Assembly (NCBI RefSeq): GCF_005222785.1 | Contig: NZ_STGH01000003.1 | Coordinates: 248,001 to 312,000, forward strand | Origin: Rhodobacter sp. SY28-1 | Lineage (GTDB): Bacteria > Pseudomonadota > Alphaproteobacteria > Rhodobacterales > Rhodobacteraceae | DNA: 64,000 nucleotides | Reading direction: 5' to 3' | In this document: piece by piece, positions 1 to 7,909 of the stretch | Numbering within the stretch: position 1 is the stretch's first letter | Layout: each line of letters opens with the position of its first letter | The notes under the pieces: model-generated | What the model was told of the DNA's origin: nothing | The model's input: only the letters and a program-made list of their open reading frames with translations | The model's database searches: none | Program-made: the position numbers and the translations under genes

Positions 1-2
1 TC

Positions 3-833
3 ATCATCTATTCCGATGCGCTGAACCATGCCTCGATGATCGAGGGCGTGCGGCGCGGCGGCGGCGAGAAGCGGATCTTCCGGCACAACGACGTCGCGCA
101 TCTGCGTGAGCTGTTGGCGGCGGATGATCCGGCGGCGCCGAAGCTGATCGCCTTCGAATCGATCTATTCGATGGACGGCGACTTTGGCCCGATCAGGGAA
201 ATCTGCAATCTTGCAGAAGAATTCGACGCGCTGACCTACTTGGACGAGGTCCACGCCGTTGGCATGTACGGACCGCGCGGGGCAGGGGTGGCGGAACGCG
301 ACGGGCAGATGCACCGCGTGGACATCATCAACGGGACACTGGCCAAGGCCTATGGTGTCTTCGGCGGCTACATCGCGGCCTCGCCCCGGATGGTGGACTC
401 GGTGCGGTCCTATGCGCCGGGGTTCATCTTCACCACCTCGCTGCCCCCTGCCGTTGCGGCGGGGGCAGCGGCTTCGGTCCGGTTCCTGAAGGGCGCGGGC
501 GGAGCGGAGCTTCGCGAAAAGCACCAGACGCAGGCGCGGATCCTGAAGATGCGGCTCAAGGCGATGGGCCTGCCGATCATCGACCATGGGTCGCATATCG
601 TGCCGGTCCATGTCGGCAACCCGGTGCACTGCAAGATGCTGTCGGACATGCTCTTGGAAGACCACGGCATCTACGTCCAGCCGATCAACTTCCCGACCGT
701 TCCGCGTGGTACGGAACGGCTGCGTTTCACGCCCTCGCCGGTGCATGGACCGCAGGAGATCGACCAACTCGTCCGCGCGATGGACAGGCTTTGGGCACAT
801 TGTGCGCTGAATCGCGCCGAAGCCGTCGCGTGA
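3..833 (+). CDS. hemA: 5-aminolevulinate synthase, C-terminal part (5' end outside window)
   Basis: Condenses glycine with succinyl-CoA to 5-aminolevulinate, the first step of tetrapyrrole (haem, bacteriochlorophyll, B12) synthesis by the C4 route; PLP enzyme of the alpha-oxoamine synthase family. The frame is open from base 3 and shows [12 protein letters not shown], the [12 protein letters not shown] segment, the [16 protein letters not shown] stretch that holds the PLP-contacting Asp and His, and [14 protein letters not shown] with the PLP-binding Lys. About 276 residues are present, roughly two thirds of a usual 400-residue enzyme; the start lies upstream. Use of this enzyme rather than glutamyl-tRNA reductase is typical of alphaproteobacteria. 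Paralogues (hemA/hemT) exist in some Rhodobacter and cannot be separated here. Confidence 0.95.
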   Translation: MIYSDALNHASMIEGVRRGGGEKRIFRHNDVAHLRELLAADDPAAPKLIAFESIYSMDGDFGPIREICNLAEEFDALTYLDEVHAVGMYGPRGAGVAERDGQMHRVDIINGTLAKAYGVFGGYIAASPRMVDSVRSYAPGFIFTTSLPPAVAAGAAASVRFLKGAGGAELREKHQTQARILKMRLKAMGLPIIDHGSHIVPVHVGNPVHCKMLSDMLLEDHGIYVQPINFPTVPRGTERLRFTPSPVHGPQEIDQLVRAMDRLWAHCALNRAEAVA

Positions 834-952
834 GGGCTTTGGCCTGTGGAAAACCCCTTGCCCTGTGGTAGGGTTTGCCCAATAGAACAAGGCAGTGAGT
901 CGCTGGGGAAGGCGACCGCGTAGAGTAGTGCACCGAAGGGGACAGCGGGCGG

Positions 953-2173
953 ATGATCGGTTGGAGGTCGAAACCTTCGACAACCGAAGAGGACAAGCCA
1001 AAGGGCTTTGACGACTTCGAGTTGCGTCTCGGCGACCTGATGCGCGGCGAGCGGGCCACGCTTGGGAAATCGCTGCTTGACGTCCAGCGCGAGCTGAAGA
1101 TCAAGGCCACCTACATCGCTGCCATCGAAAACGCCGACCTTTCCGCCTTCGAGACCCCCGGTTTCGTGGCAGGTTACGTCCGGTCCTATGCCCGCTACCT
1201 GGCGATGGACCCGGAGTGGGCCTTCGAACGTTTCTGCGCCGAGGCCGGCTATTCCGTGTCGCACGGATTGTCCGCCGCCGCCGCACCGCAGCAGATCGTC
1301 AAGGCGCGTGCGCGTCGTGATTTCTCGGACCCGCTGGGCGATCCGAATGCCAGCTTCATCCCGCGTGGCGAAGCGATCTGGAGCCATGTCGAACCCGGCG
1401 CCGTCGGGTCTATCGCCGTGCTTGTCGCGCTGATCGGGGCCATCGGCTATGGCGGCTGGTCGGTCCTGCAGGAAGTGCAGCGTGTGCAGCTGGCCCCGGT
1501 GGACGAAGCCCCGACCGTGGTGGCGCAGATCGACCCGCTGTCGAACGTCGGCACCGCAACGCCAAACGTTGTCGCAACCCGCCCCGCCGAGCCCGCTGCC
1601 GAAGCGGTGGCAAGCGCCGAAGGCACGGCATCGGTGGACGTGTTGGATCGCCTTTACCGTCCGCAGGCGCTGGACGTGCCGGTCCTGACCTCGCGCGATG
1701 GCCCGATTGCCGCGATCAACCCGCGGGAAACCGGGGTTCTGGCCGAGGTGGCCGAGGCAGACGCCGTCGACGCCGCGATGGACGAGGCGCTTGGCAGCGA
1801 AGTCCAGGTCATCGCTGATGCCAAGGAAGGCGTCGAAGTGCTGGCCGTCCGCCCCTCCTGGGTGCGGGTGAATGCCGCCGATGGGACAATTCTGTTCGAA
1901 AAGATTCTCGACGCCGGTGAACGCTATTCCGTCCCGCCGCTGGAAACCGCCGCCGTGTTCCGCACCGGCAACTCCGGGTCGATCTACTTTGTGGTGGATG
2001 GTGTAACCTATGGCCCGGTGGCGCCCGGCGCGCAGGTCGTGAAGGACATCGCCCTGTCGCCCGAGGCGCTGACACAGACCTTCGCCCTGGCCGACCTGAC
2101 CGCAGACCAGGATCTTGCGAACTTCGCCACGGCGGATGCGACCGACGTTCTGGCCCCTGCGGCATCGGAATAA
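953..2173 (+). CDS. RodZ-like helix-turn-helix membrane protein (DUF4115)
   Basis: 406 residues. A cytoplasmic Cro/CI-type helix-turn-helix fills about residues 22-100 (LGDLMRGERATLGKSLLDVQ, then YIAAIENADLSAFE), one transmembrane segment lies at about 149-170, and an Ala/Pro/Val-rich linker leads to a C-terminal DUF4115-like beta domain near 295-385 (SWVRVNAADGTILFEKIL). This is the RodZ layout; RodZ links MreB to the elongasome, so a cell-shape or envelope role is inferred. It sits between hemA and ispG, an order common in Rhodobacteraceae. The ATG at 953 follows a GGGGACAG ribosome site. The helix-turn-helix could also bind DNA, but the membrane anchor and DUF4115 favour the cytoskeletal reading. 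Confidence 0.8.
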   Translation: MIGWRSKPSTTEEDKPKGFDDFELRLGDLMRGERATLGKSLLDVQRELKIKATYIAAIENADLSAFETPGFVAGYVRSYARYLAMDPEWAFERFCAEAGYSVSHGLSAAAAPQQIVKARARRDFSDPLGDPNASFIPRGEAIWSHVEPGAVGSIAVLVALIGAIGYGGWSVLQEVQRVQLAPVDEAPTVVAQIDPLSNVGTATPNVVATRPAEPAAEAVASAEGTASVDVLDRLYRPQALDVPVLTSRDGPIAAINPRETGVLAEVAEADAVDAAMDEALGSEVQVIADAKEGVEVLAVRPSWVRVNAADGTILFEKILDAGERYSVPPLETAAVFRTGNSGSIYFVVDGVTYGPVAPGAQVVKDIALSPEALTQTFALADLTADQDLANFATADATDVLAPAASE

Positions 2174-2240
2174 CCTGCCGACCATTGCCCGTGCCTGCCC
2201 CGCGGCCTATGCTGACCGGGCAAAGACCGGAGCCTGACCG

Positions 2241-3365
2241 ATGACCCACAACCCCGTCCGCCCCTGGCGCAACATCCAGCGTCGGACTTCGCGGCAGATC
2301 AGGGTGGGCAAGGTGCTGGTAGGCGGCGACGCGCCGATTTCCGTGCAGACCATGACTAACACGCTGACCACCGACGTGGCGGCCACCATCGAGCAGATCC
2401 AACGCTGCGCCGTGGCCGGGGCGGATATTGTTCGAGTCTCGACGCCGGACGTCGAGTCGACCCGCGCGTTGAAGGAGATCGTCGCCGAAAGCCCGGTCCC
2501 GATCGTCGCGGACATCCATTTTCACTACAAGCGCGCGATCGAGGCGGCCGAGGCCGGTGCCGCCTGCCTGCGGATCAACCCGGGCAACATCGGCGACGCG
2601 AAGCGCGTGGCCGAGGTGGTCCGGGCCGCCAAGGATCACGGCTGTTCGATCCGCATCGGGGTCAATGCCGGGTCGCTGGAAAAGCACCTCTTGGAGAAAT
2701 ACGGCGAGCCGTGCCCCGAGGCGATGGTGGAATCCGGCCTGGACCATATCAAGCTGTTGCAGGACAACGATTTTCACGAGTTCAAGATTTCGGTGAAGGC
2801 CTCCGACGTCTTCCTCGCCGCCGCCGCCTACCAGCAACTGGCCGACGCCACCGACGCGCCGATCCATCTGGGGATCACCGAAGCCGGGGGCCTTGTTTCT
2901 GGCACGGTGAAGTCGGCCATCGGGCTGGGCAATCTTCTGTGGATGGGGATCGGCGACACGATCCGCGTCAGCCTATCCGCCGACCCGGTGGAAGAGGTCA
3001 AGGTTGGCTTCGAGATCCTGAAATCGCTCGGCCTGCGCCACCGGGGCGTCACGATCATATCTTGCCCCTCCTGCGCGCGGCAGGGCTTCGACGTCATCAA
3101 GACCGTCTCGGCGCTGGAGGAGCGGTTGGCCCACATCACGACCAGCATGTCGCTCTCGATCATCGGCTGTGTGGTGAACGGCCCGGGCGAGGCGCTGATG
3201 ACCGATATCGGCTTTACTGGCGGCGGGGCGGGGAAGGGCATGGTCTATCTGGCGGGCAAGCAGGACCACACGCTGTCGAACGACCGGATGATCGACCACA
3301 TCGTCGGGCTGGTGGAACAGAAGGCGGCCGAGATCGAGGCGGCCGAGAAGCTGGCGGCAGAGTAA
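2241..3365 (+). CDS. ispG: 4-hydroxy-3-methylbut-2-en-1-yl diphosphate synthase
   Basis: Penultimate step of the non-mevalonate (MEP) isoprenoid pathway: reductive ring opening of MEcPP to HMBPP using a [4Fe-4S] cluster. 374 residues, the normal length for the bacterial two-domain form. The N-terminal TIM-barrel part shows VQTMTNTLT and [17 protein letters not shown]; the C-terminal domain has the cluster ligands Cys275 and Cys278 ([11 protein letters not shown]) plus Cys310 and Glu317 ([10 protein letters not shown]). The ATG at 2241 follows GGAG with ordinary spacing. It lies 67 bases after the RodZ-like gene in the same direction, so co-transcription is possible. Confidence 0.97.
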   Translation: MTHNPVRPWRNIQRRTSRQIRVGKVLVGGDAPISVQTMTNTLTTDVAATIEQIQRCAVAGADIVRVSTPDVESTRALKEIVAESPVPIVADIHFHYKRAIEAAEAGAACLRINPGNIGDAKRVAEVVRAAKDHGCSIRIGVNAGSLEKHLLEKYGEPCPEAMVESGLDHIKLLQDNDFHEFKISVKASDVFLAAAAYQQLADATDAPIHLGITEAGGLVSGTVKSAIGLGNLLWMGIGDTIRVSLSADPVEEVKVGFEILKSLGLRHRGVTIISCPSCARQGFDVIKTVSALEERLAHITTSMSLSIIGCVVNGPGEALMTDIGFTGGGAGKGMVYLAGKQDHTLSNDRMIDHIVGLVEQKAAEIEAAEKLAAE

Positions 3366-3447
3366 GTCTCCTCGTTCGACTTCGTCTCCTCGTCGGTGGT
3401 CCAGCGAGAAGTGACGACGTCATCGACGAGCGGCCCCGGAGAGCGGC
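3366..3447. repeat. Intergenic inverted repeat between convergent ispG and LysR genes
   Basis: Arms CTCGTCG (3389-3395) and CGACGAG (3424-3430) are perfectly complementary across a 28-base loop. A similar arm pair with a 26-base loop stands at 36204-36243, and the tract at 28028-28101 has related CGACGAGGAGCGGCC-like text. It may be a transcription end or a degraded dispersed repeat; there is no clear T-tract. Confidence 0.35.
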
Positions 3448-4338
3448 CTAGTCCTCGGCCATCACCTGCGCCAGATGGTCGATGAAGACGCGCAGACGGG
3501 CGGTTACCGACTGTGCCGAAGGGTAGACGAAGTAGATCGCCTTCCGCGGTGTGGACCAGTCCGGCAGGACGCGCACCAGCCGTCCGGCGGCAATGTCGGG
3601 TCGGGCGACGATGCCGGGCAGGGCGGCCACACCCGCGCCCGCAACCACCGCATCCCGCACCGCCAGGTGTGAGCCAAGCCGCAGGGGCGGCTGGTAGGGC
3701 AGGACGACCTCTTCGCTGCCGTTCTGCAAAGGCAGGCCGCCGGGCCAGGGGGCGGCAAGGCCGACGAGATCGAAGTGCGCCAGATCTTGCGGATGGCGCA
3801 ACGTCTCCAGCCCCGGCAGATCGGGGGCGGCAACCATCATCGCCTGACCATGCGACAGCCGACGAGCGACCTGCGTCGAATCCTCCAGCGGGCCGAACCG
3901 GATGCAGCCGTCGAAACCCTCCTCCAGCAGGTCGGGCGCGCGATCCAGGAAATGCACCTCCAGCGTCACGTCTGGGTGCAGCTTGCGGAACCCGGCGGCA
4001 ATCGCGCCCAACAGCACGTTGCCGAAGCTTTGCGGCACCGCCAGCCGCAGATGCCCGCGCGGGGTGCCGCCGGATTCGCCAAGCGCGCGGCGGATGTCCT
4101 CGGCCTCGCCCAGAAGGCGGTCGGCGCGGGCGGCCAGCACCTCGCCCTCCTGCGTGGCGCGCAGCGTGCGGGTGGACCGCTCGATCAGCCGCACGCCAAG
4201 ATGGCTTTCCAGATCGGCGACGCGCTTGGACAGGGTCGATTTCGGGATCCGCAGCGCCAGGGCGGCGGCAGAGAAGGAGCCTTCGCGCAGCACGGTGCGA
4301 AAGCCGCGCAGGGCAGAGAGGTCGAGATCATTGTCCAT
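3448..4338 (-). CDS. LysR-family transcriptional regulator, divergent from MFS exporter
   Basis: 296 residues from the ATG at 4338; the frame stays open further upstream, but that extension is not LysR-like. The N-terminal winged helix-turn-helix reads LDLSALRGFRTVLREGSFSA then IPKSTLSKRVADLESHLGVR, followed by a substrate-binding domain (RGHLRLAVPQSFGNVLLGAI to the end). It belongs to the group with the RLIERSTRTLRATQEGE segment, often placed next to the genes it controls. It is transcribed divergently from the MFS carrier starting at 4426; the 87-base gap carries two CTTGC/GCAAG palindromes, so it probably regulates that exporter and itself. The inducer cannot be read from sequence. Confidence 0.9.
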   Translation of the reverse strand: MDNDLDLSALRGFRTVLREGSFSAAALALRIPKSTLSKRVADLESHLGVRLIERSTRTLRATQEGEVLAARADRLLGEAEDIRRALGESGGTPRGHLRLAVPQSFGNVLLGAIAAGFRKLHPDVTLEVHFLDRAPDLLEEGFDGCIRFGPLEDSTQVARRLSHGQAMMVAAPDLPGLETLRHPQDLAHFDLVGLAAPWPGGLPLQNGSEEVVLPYQPPLRLGSHLAVRDAVVAGAGVAALPGIVARPDIAAGRLVRVLPDWSTPRKAIYFVYPSAQSVTARLRVFIDHLAQVMAED

Positions 4339-4352
4339 GATTTTGGACACAC

Positions 4353-4414
4353 CTTGCAAGAATGGCCATCTGGTGCAGGATCGTGGATTTTGACATCTTG
4401 CGCAAGACAAGATG
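4353..4414. promoter_or_regulatory. Paired palindromes in the LysR/MFS divergent promoter
   Basis: CTTGCAAG at 4353-4360 and TCTTGCGCAAGA at 4396-4407 are both perfect palindromes sharing CTTGC/GCAAG half-sites. The second is overlapped by a CATCTTG-N7-CAAGATG inverted repeat (4394-4414). LysR regulators usually bind two such sites in a shared divergent promoter, so these are the likely operators of the flanking LysR protein. Confidence 0.55.
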
Positions 4415-4425
4415 AAGGAAATCAC

Positions 4426-5634
4426 ATGGACCAGGTAGAGACAGCACCGCAAAGCCGCGCGGTGACATTCGCCGTTCTGGGTCTGGCCTCGATGACGATC
4501 ATGGCGAATGCCACGGTCGCCTCGTCCTTGCCGGGTCTGAGCGAGCATTTCACCGACATTCCCCATATCGACACGCTGGCCGGGCTGATCGTGACGCTGC
4601 CCTCGCTGGCCATCGTGCTGTCGGCGGGCGTGATGGGCGTGCTGATCGACCGCTGGGACCGGCAGAAGCTGCTGCTGCTGACCGCCGCTCTCTATGCCAT
4701 CGGCGGGACCTCGGGGCTGTGGGCGGAAAGCCTGTGGGGGATGCTGGCCGGGCGGCTGGCGTTGGGGCTGGGGGTGGCGGGGACGATGAACCTTGGCATG
4801 ACCTGGGCATCGGACCTGTGGCAGGGCCCGGCGCGGGCGCGGTTCCTGGGCATGCAGGGGGCGGCCATTTCCGCGGCCGGGATCGTCTTCATGCTCTTGG
4901 GCGGGCTACTGGCCAGCTACCACTGGCGCGGGGCCTTTGCCGTTTACGCCCTGATCTTGCCGATCTCGGCGCTGGCCTATCTGGCTCTTGGCCCGCATGC
5001 CCGGCGCATCGCGGCGGAACGCGACCGGCCCCGTCCTGCGCAGTCCACCGCCGACCGCTTTCCCTGGTCGGCCTATGCCTTCATCGCACCACTCGCATTC
5101 CTGTTCCAGGCCGCCTTCTACATCACGCCCACCCGCCTGCCTTTCCATCTGGAGGCACTTGGGGTCACCAGCCCGCTGGTCGTCGGTGCGCTGATGGCGG
5201 CGCTGGTCACGGTTTCGGCCCCGGTGTCGCTGATGTATGGCCGAATCCGGTCACGGCTGTCGGCGATGACGATCTTTGGCCTGTCCTTCGTGCTGATCGG
5301 GCTGGGCTTGGTGTGCCACGCCCTGGCGAGCGACTGGCACGGGGTCCTGGCCGGGTCGCTGATCGCGGGTCTGGGCATGGGCATCTCGATGCCGAACTAC
5401 ACGACCTGGTTCATGGCACGCGTTCCCGCCAGCATGCGGGGCCGGGCGTCGGGCCTGCTGACCACGGCCTTCTTCCTGGGCCAGTTTGCCTCGCCGCTCG
5501 TCTCGGCCCCGCTGGTGGCCTGGTTCGGGCTGGCCGGAACCTTCGCGGTCATCGGGACGACGCTGGTCATGCTGGGTGTCGGGCTGTGGATCGCGCAGGG
5601 GCTGCGCCCGGAACCGACCGCCCTGGAAGCATAA
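4426..5634 (+). CDS. MFS transporter (DHA1-like drug/metabolite exporter)
   Basis: 402 residues with about 12 hydrophobic helices. The ATG at 4426 is chosen because the sequence after it starts a typical MFS N-terminus (a short polar leader, then AVTFAVLGLASMTIMANATV); the open frame upstream is antisense to the LysR gene. The MFS signature is seen after helix 2 as GVMGVLIDRWDRQKLL, and helices 4-5 carry GRLALGLGVAGTMNLG. Such carriers use the proton gradient to export small molecules. It is divergent from the LysR gene and followed by a strong hairpin terminator. The substrate is unknown. Confidence 0.88.
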   Translation: MDQVETAPQSRAVTFAVLGLASMTIMANATVASSLPGLSEHFTDIPHIDTLAGLIVTLPSLAIVLSAGVMGVLIDRWDRQKLLLLTAALYAIGGTSGLWAESLWGMLAGRLALGLGVAGTMNLGMTWASDLWQGPARARFLGMQGAAISAAGIVFMLLGGLLASYHWRGAFAVYALILPISALAYLALGPHARRIAAERDRPRPAQSTADRFPWSAYAFIAPLAFLFQAAFYITPTRLPFHLEALGVTSPLVVGALMAALVTVSAPVSLMYGRIRSRLSAMTIFGLSFVLIGLGLVCHALASDWHGVLAGSLIAGLGMGISMPNYTTWFMARVPASMRGRASGLLTTAFFLGQFASPLVSAPLVAWFGLAGTFAVIGTTLVMLGVGLWIAQGLRPEPTALEA

Positions 5635-5640
5635 CGACAA

Positions 5641-5667
5641 CGGGCGGCCCTGTTGGGCCGCCCGTTT
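5641..5667. terminator. Bidirectional hairpin terminator between convergent genes
   Basis: CGGGCGGCCC, a four-base TGTT loop, then GGGCCGCCCG followed by TTT: a perfect 10-bp stem between the MFS gene (stop 5634) and the convergent DsbA-like gene (stop 5690). Confidence 0.85.
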
Positions 5668-5689
5668 CAATCCACAGCCGGTGTTGACC

Positions 5690-6436
5690 TTAACTGCGCG
5701 CGTCCGAGACGAAATCGCGCATCACGTCCAAAGGTGCATAGCCGCGCATCACCATGTCCTTCAGCACAAAGGCCGGCGTCCCGGTGATCTCCATCTGGGT
5801 CGCGAGTTCATGGTTGTCCTGGATGACCTGCATCACCGCGGCCGAGTTCATCCGCTCGAGGATCGGCTGCGCCTCAAGCCCCAGATCGGTGGCCAGCCGC
5901 GACAACGATTCCGGCGACGGCTCGCCCCGCAGCGTCATCAGCGCGTCATGCGCCTTGTCATAGGCCTCGGGCCCGTGCAGTTGCAGGACTGCGATCGCAA
6001 ACTGCGACGAGATCAGGGAGGCTTCGCCCAGGATCGGGAACTCTTTGACAACAAAGCGGATATTGCCATCGGTCTTGATCAGCTCTGCGACTTCGGCATA
6101 GGCCTGACGGCAGTAGCCGCAGCGGTAATCCATGAACTCGACCAAGGTGATGTCGCCGTTCGGATTGCCGCCGACCCAGTCGTTGGGATTGTTGAAGATC
6201 ACGTCGTTCAGCGACGAAACCATCTGTACGTCGCGCAGCAAGGCGGCTTCCTGCTCGCGCGCCTGCAGGATGTCCATCGCCTCGATCAGCACCTCGGGGT
6301 TTTCCAGAAGATAGGCCCGCACCTCGTCCCGGAAGGCCGACCGCTCGGCATCGGTCATCTTGGGGGCGACGGGTTCTTCGGCAAAGGCAGGGAGACTGGC
6401 AAGGCCTGCGATCAGGCCAAGGGCGAGGCGGTTCAT
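5690..6436 (-). CDS. DsbA-family periplasmic thiol:disulfide oxidoreductase
   Basis: 248 residues. A signal peptide is clear at the N-terminus (MNRLALGLIAGLASLPAFA), then a helical N-terminal extension of about 65 residues rich in Glu/Ala, then a thioredoxin fold with a CGYC active site at Cys106-Cys109 and the cis-proline Thr220-Pro221 (TGTPAFV). This is the Com1/DsbA-like layout of secreted thiol oxidases of alphaproteobacteria; a role in oxidative folding or in cytochrome c thiol chemistry is likely but not separable by sequence. The ATG at 6436 follows GGAGA; an upstream in-frame start would place residues before the signal peptide. Confidence 0.88.
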   Translation of the reverse strand: MNRLALGLIAGLASLPAFAEEPVAPKMTDAERSAFRDEVRAYLLENPEVLIEAMDILQAREQEAALLRDVQMVSSLNDVIFNNPNDWVGGNPNGDITLVEFMDYRCGYCRQAYAEVAELIKTDGNIRFVVKEFPILGEASLISSQFAIAVLQLHGPEAYDKAHDALMTLRGEPSPESLSRLATDLGLEAQPILERMNSAAVMQVIQDNHELATQMEITGTPAFVLKDMVMRGYAPLDVMRDFVSDARS

Positions 6437-6605
6437 GGGGTCTCCTGCGGGTGGGAATGCGGTGCGCAGGATAGGGGCGGGGGCGAGACGTGACAAGCCG
6501 CTCGCCGCTTTGTGATCCCGGGCGCATGTTGTCGGGGGGCAACGGCGGCCTTTGCCCGCAAGTCACGGAATTTACTTCCGCGCGGCGCGGGGGGATAAGG
6601 CTGCG

Positions 6606-7808
6606 ATGATCCTTCTGCGCCCCGTCTTCCTGCTGTTGATGCTGCTTCTGGCCCTGCCGCTGCGGGCCGAAGGGCTGTCGGCGCTGGCGCGGGTCGATCC
6701 GATGCGCTCGGCCCTGGTCGCGACGGGCACGGGGCTGGAACTGCGCCTCGCGCTCAGCCAGCCGGTGCCCTGGCGGGTGCGGATGCTGGACAATCCGCCG
6801 CGCATGGTGATCGACACGCGCGAGATCGACTGGGCCGGGGCCGAGGTGCTGGCACTGGTACGGCCTGCCGTGGCGATGCGGGCGGGATCGTTCCGGCCGG
6901 GCTGGTCGCGGCTGGTGCTGGAACTTGACGGTCCGCACCGGGTGGACAAGGCCGAGATGACGACCGGCGCGACACCGCGGCTGAACCTGGTGCTGGTGCC
7001 GACCGATGCTGCCAGCTTTGCCGCCGAGGCTGCGCGGCCCGACCTGCCGGAATGGGGCCTGCCCGACGCGGCCGACCTTGCAGCGCCCGTGGCAGAAGGC
7101 GGCGGCCCGGTGGTCGTGGTGCTGGACCCCGGCCATGGCGGCATCGACCCCGGCGCCGAACGCGACGGGCAAAGCGAGGCGGCGCTGATGCTGACCTTTG
7201 CGCGCGAGTTGAAAGAGGCGCTGGTGCGCGACGGGCGGTTCCAGGTGGTCCTGACCCGCGACGACGACATCTTCGTTCCGCTGGAAACCCGCACCTCTGT
7301 CGCGCGAGAGGCCGGGGCGGACCTGTTCCTGTCGCTGCATGCCGATGCCCTGGCCGAGGGCGACGCGCAGGGGGCCACGGTCTATACGCTGGCCGAAGAG
7401 GCGTCGGACGCGGCCTCGGCGGCGCTGGCCGAACGGCATGACCGCGACGACCTTCTGGCGGGGGTGGACCTGTCCGAACAGGACGACGTGGTAGCCGAGG
7501 TGCTGATGGACATGGCGCGCACCGAAACCCAGCCCCGCACCGACCGGCTGGCCGCCGCTGTGGTAGGTGCGATCAAGGCGGCCGAATTGCGGATGCACCG
7601 CCATCCGCACCAGCAGGGGGGATTTTCCGTGCTGAAGTCCCCTGACATTCCCTCGGCGCTTCTGGAAGTGGGGTTCCTGTCCTCGGACCGGGACTTCAAG
7701 CGGCTGTCGGATCCCGCGTGGCGGGCCAAGCTGGCCGAGGCGGTGGTGCAGGGCATCATCGCCTGGTCGGTCGAGGATACGGCGCTGCGGGCGACGGCCA
7801 GCCCCTAA
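6606..7808 (+). CDS. amiC: N-acetylmuramoyl-L-alanine amidase (AMIN + Amidase_3)
   Basis: Cleaves the amide between N-acetylmuramic acid and the peptide stem, splitting septal peptidoglycan. 400 residues from the ATG at 6606, which begins a signal peptide (MILLRPVFLLLMLLLALPLRA); an earlier in-frame start would add a polar leader. An AMIN-like domain (about 25-125) is followed by a zinc amidase_3 domain with ligands His177 (DPGHGG), Glu191 and His245 (LSLHADA) and catalytic Glu354 (SALLEVGFLS). An inserted helix of about 50 residues (YTLAEEASDA to DMARTET) matches the autoinhibitory helix region of AmiB/AmiC, which EnvC/NlpD-type factors displace. It lies about 100 bases before mrcA, a conserved wall-gene order. 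Confidence 0.93.
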   Translation: MILLRPVFLLLMLLLALPLRAEGLSALARVDPMRSALVATGTGLELRLALSQPVPWRVRMLDNPPRMVIDTREIDWAGAEVLALVRPAVAMRAGSFRPGWSRLVLELDGPHRVDKAEMTTGATPRLNLVLVPTDAASFAAEAARPDLPEWGLPDAADLAAPVAEGGGPVVVVLDPGHGGIDPGAERDGQSEAALMLTFARELKEALVRDGRFQVVLTRDDDIFVPLETRTSVAREAGADLFLSLHADALAEGDAQGATVYTLAEEASDAASAALAERHDRDDLLAGVDLSEQDDVVAEVLMDMARTETQPRTDRLAAAVVGAIKAAELRMHRHPHQQGGFSVLKSPDIPSALLEVGFLSSDRDFKRLSDPAWRAKLAEAVVQGIIAWSVEDTALRATASP

Positions 7809-7909
7809 GGCATGCGAAAGCCTGCCTGCGCCGTGACTTGTGACTGGCCAAGGTTTTGACGTAGGCGCGCGTCTGCTATACTGCGGGACGAAATCAGAAA
7901 GGGTTGTGG

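Noticed and set aside
671-2185. Long open frame on the minus strand over the RodZ-like gene
   Set aside because: High-GC antisense shadow; its protein has no family features and the plus-strand gene is clear.
3775-4425. N-terminal extension of the MFS carrier
   Set aside because: The extension is antisense to the LysR gene; the transporter N-terminus begins at 4426.
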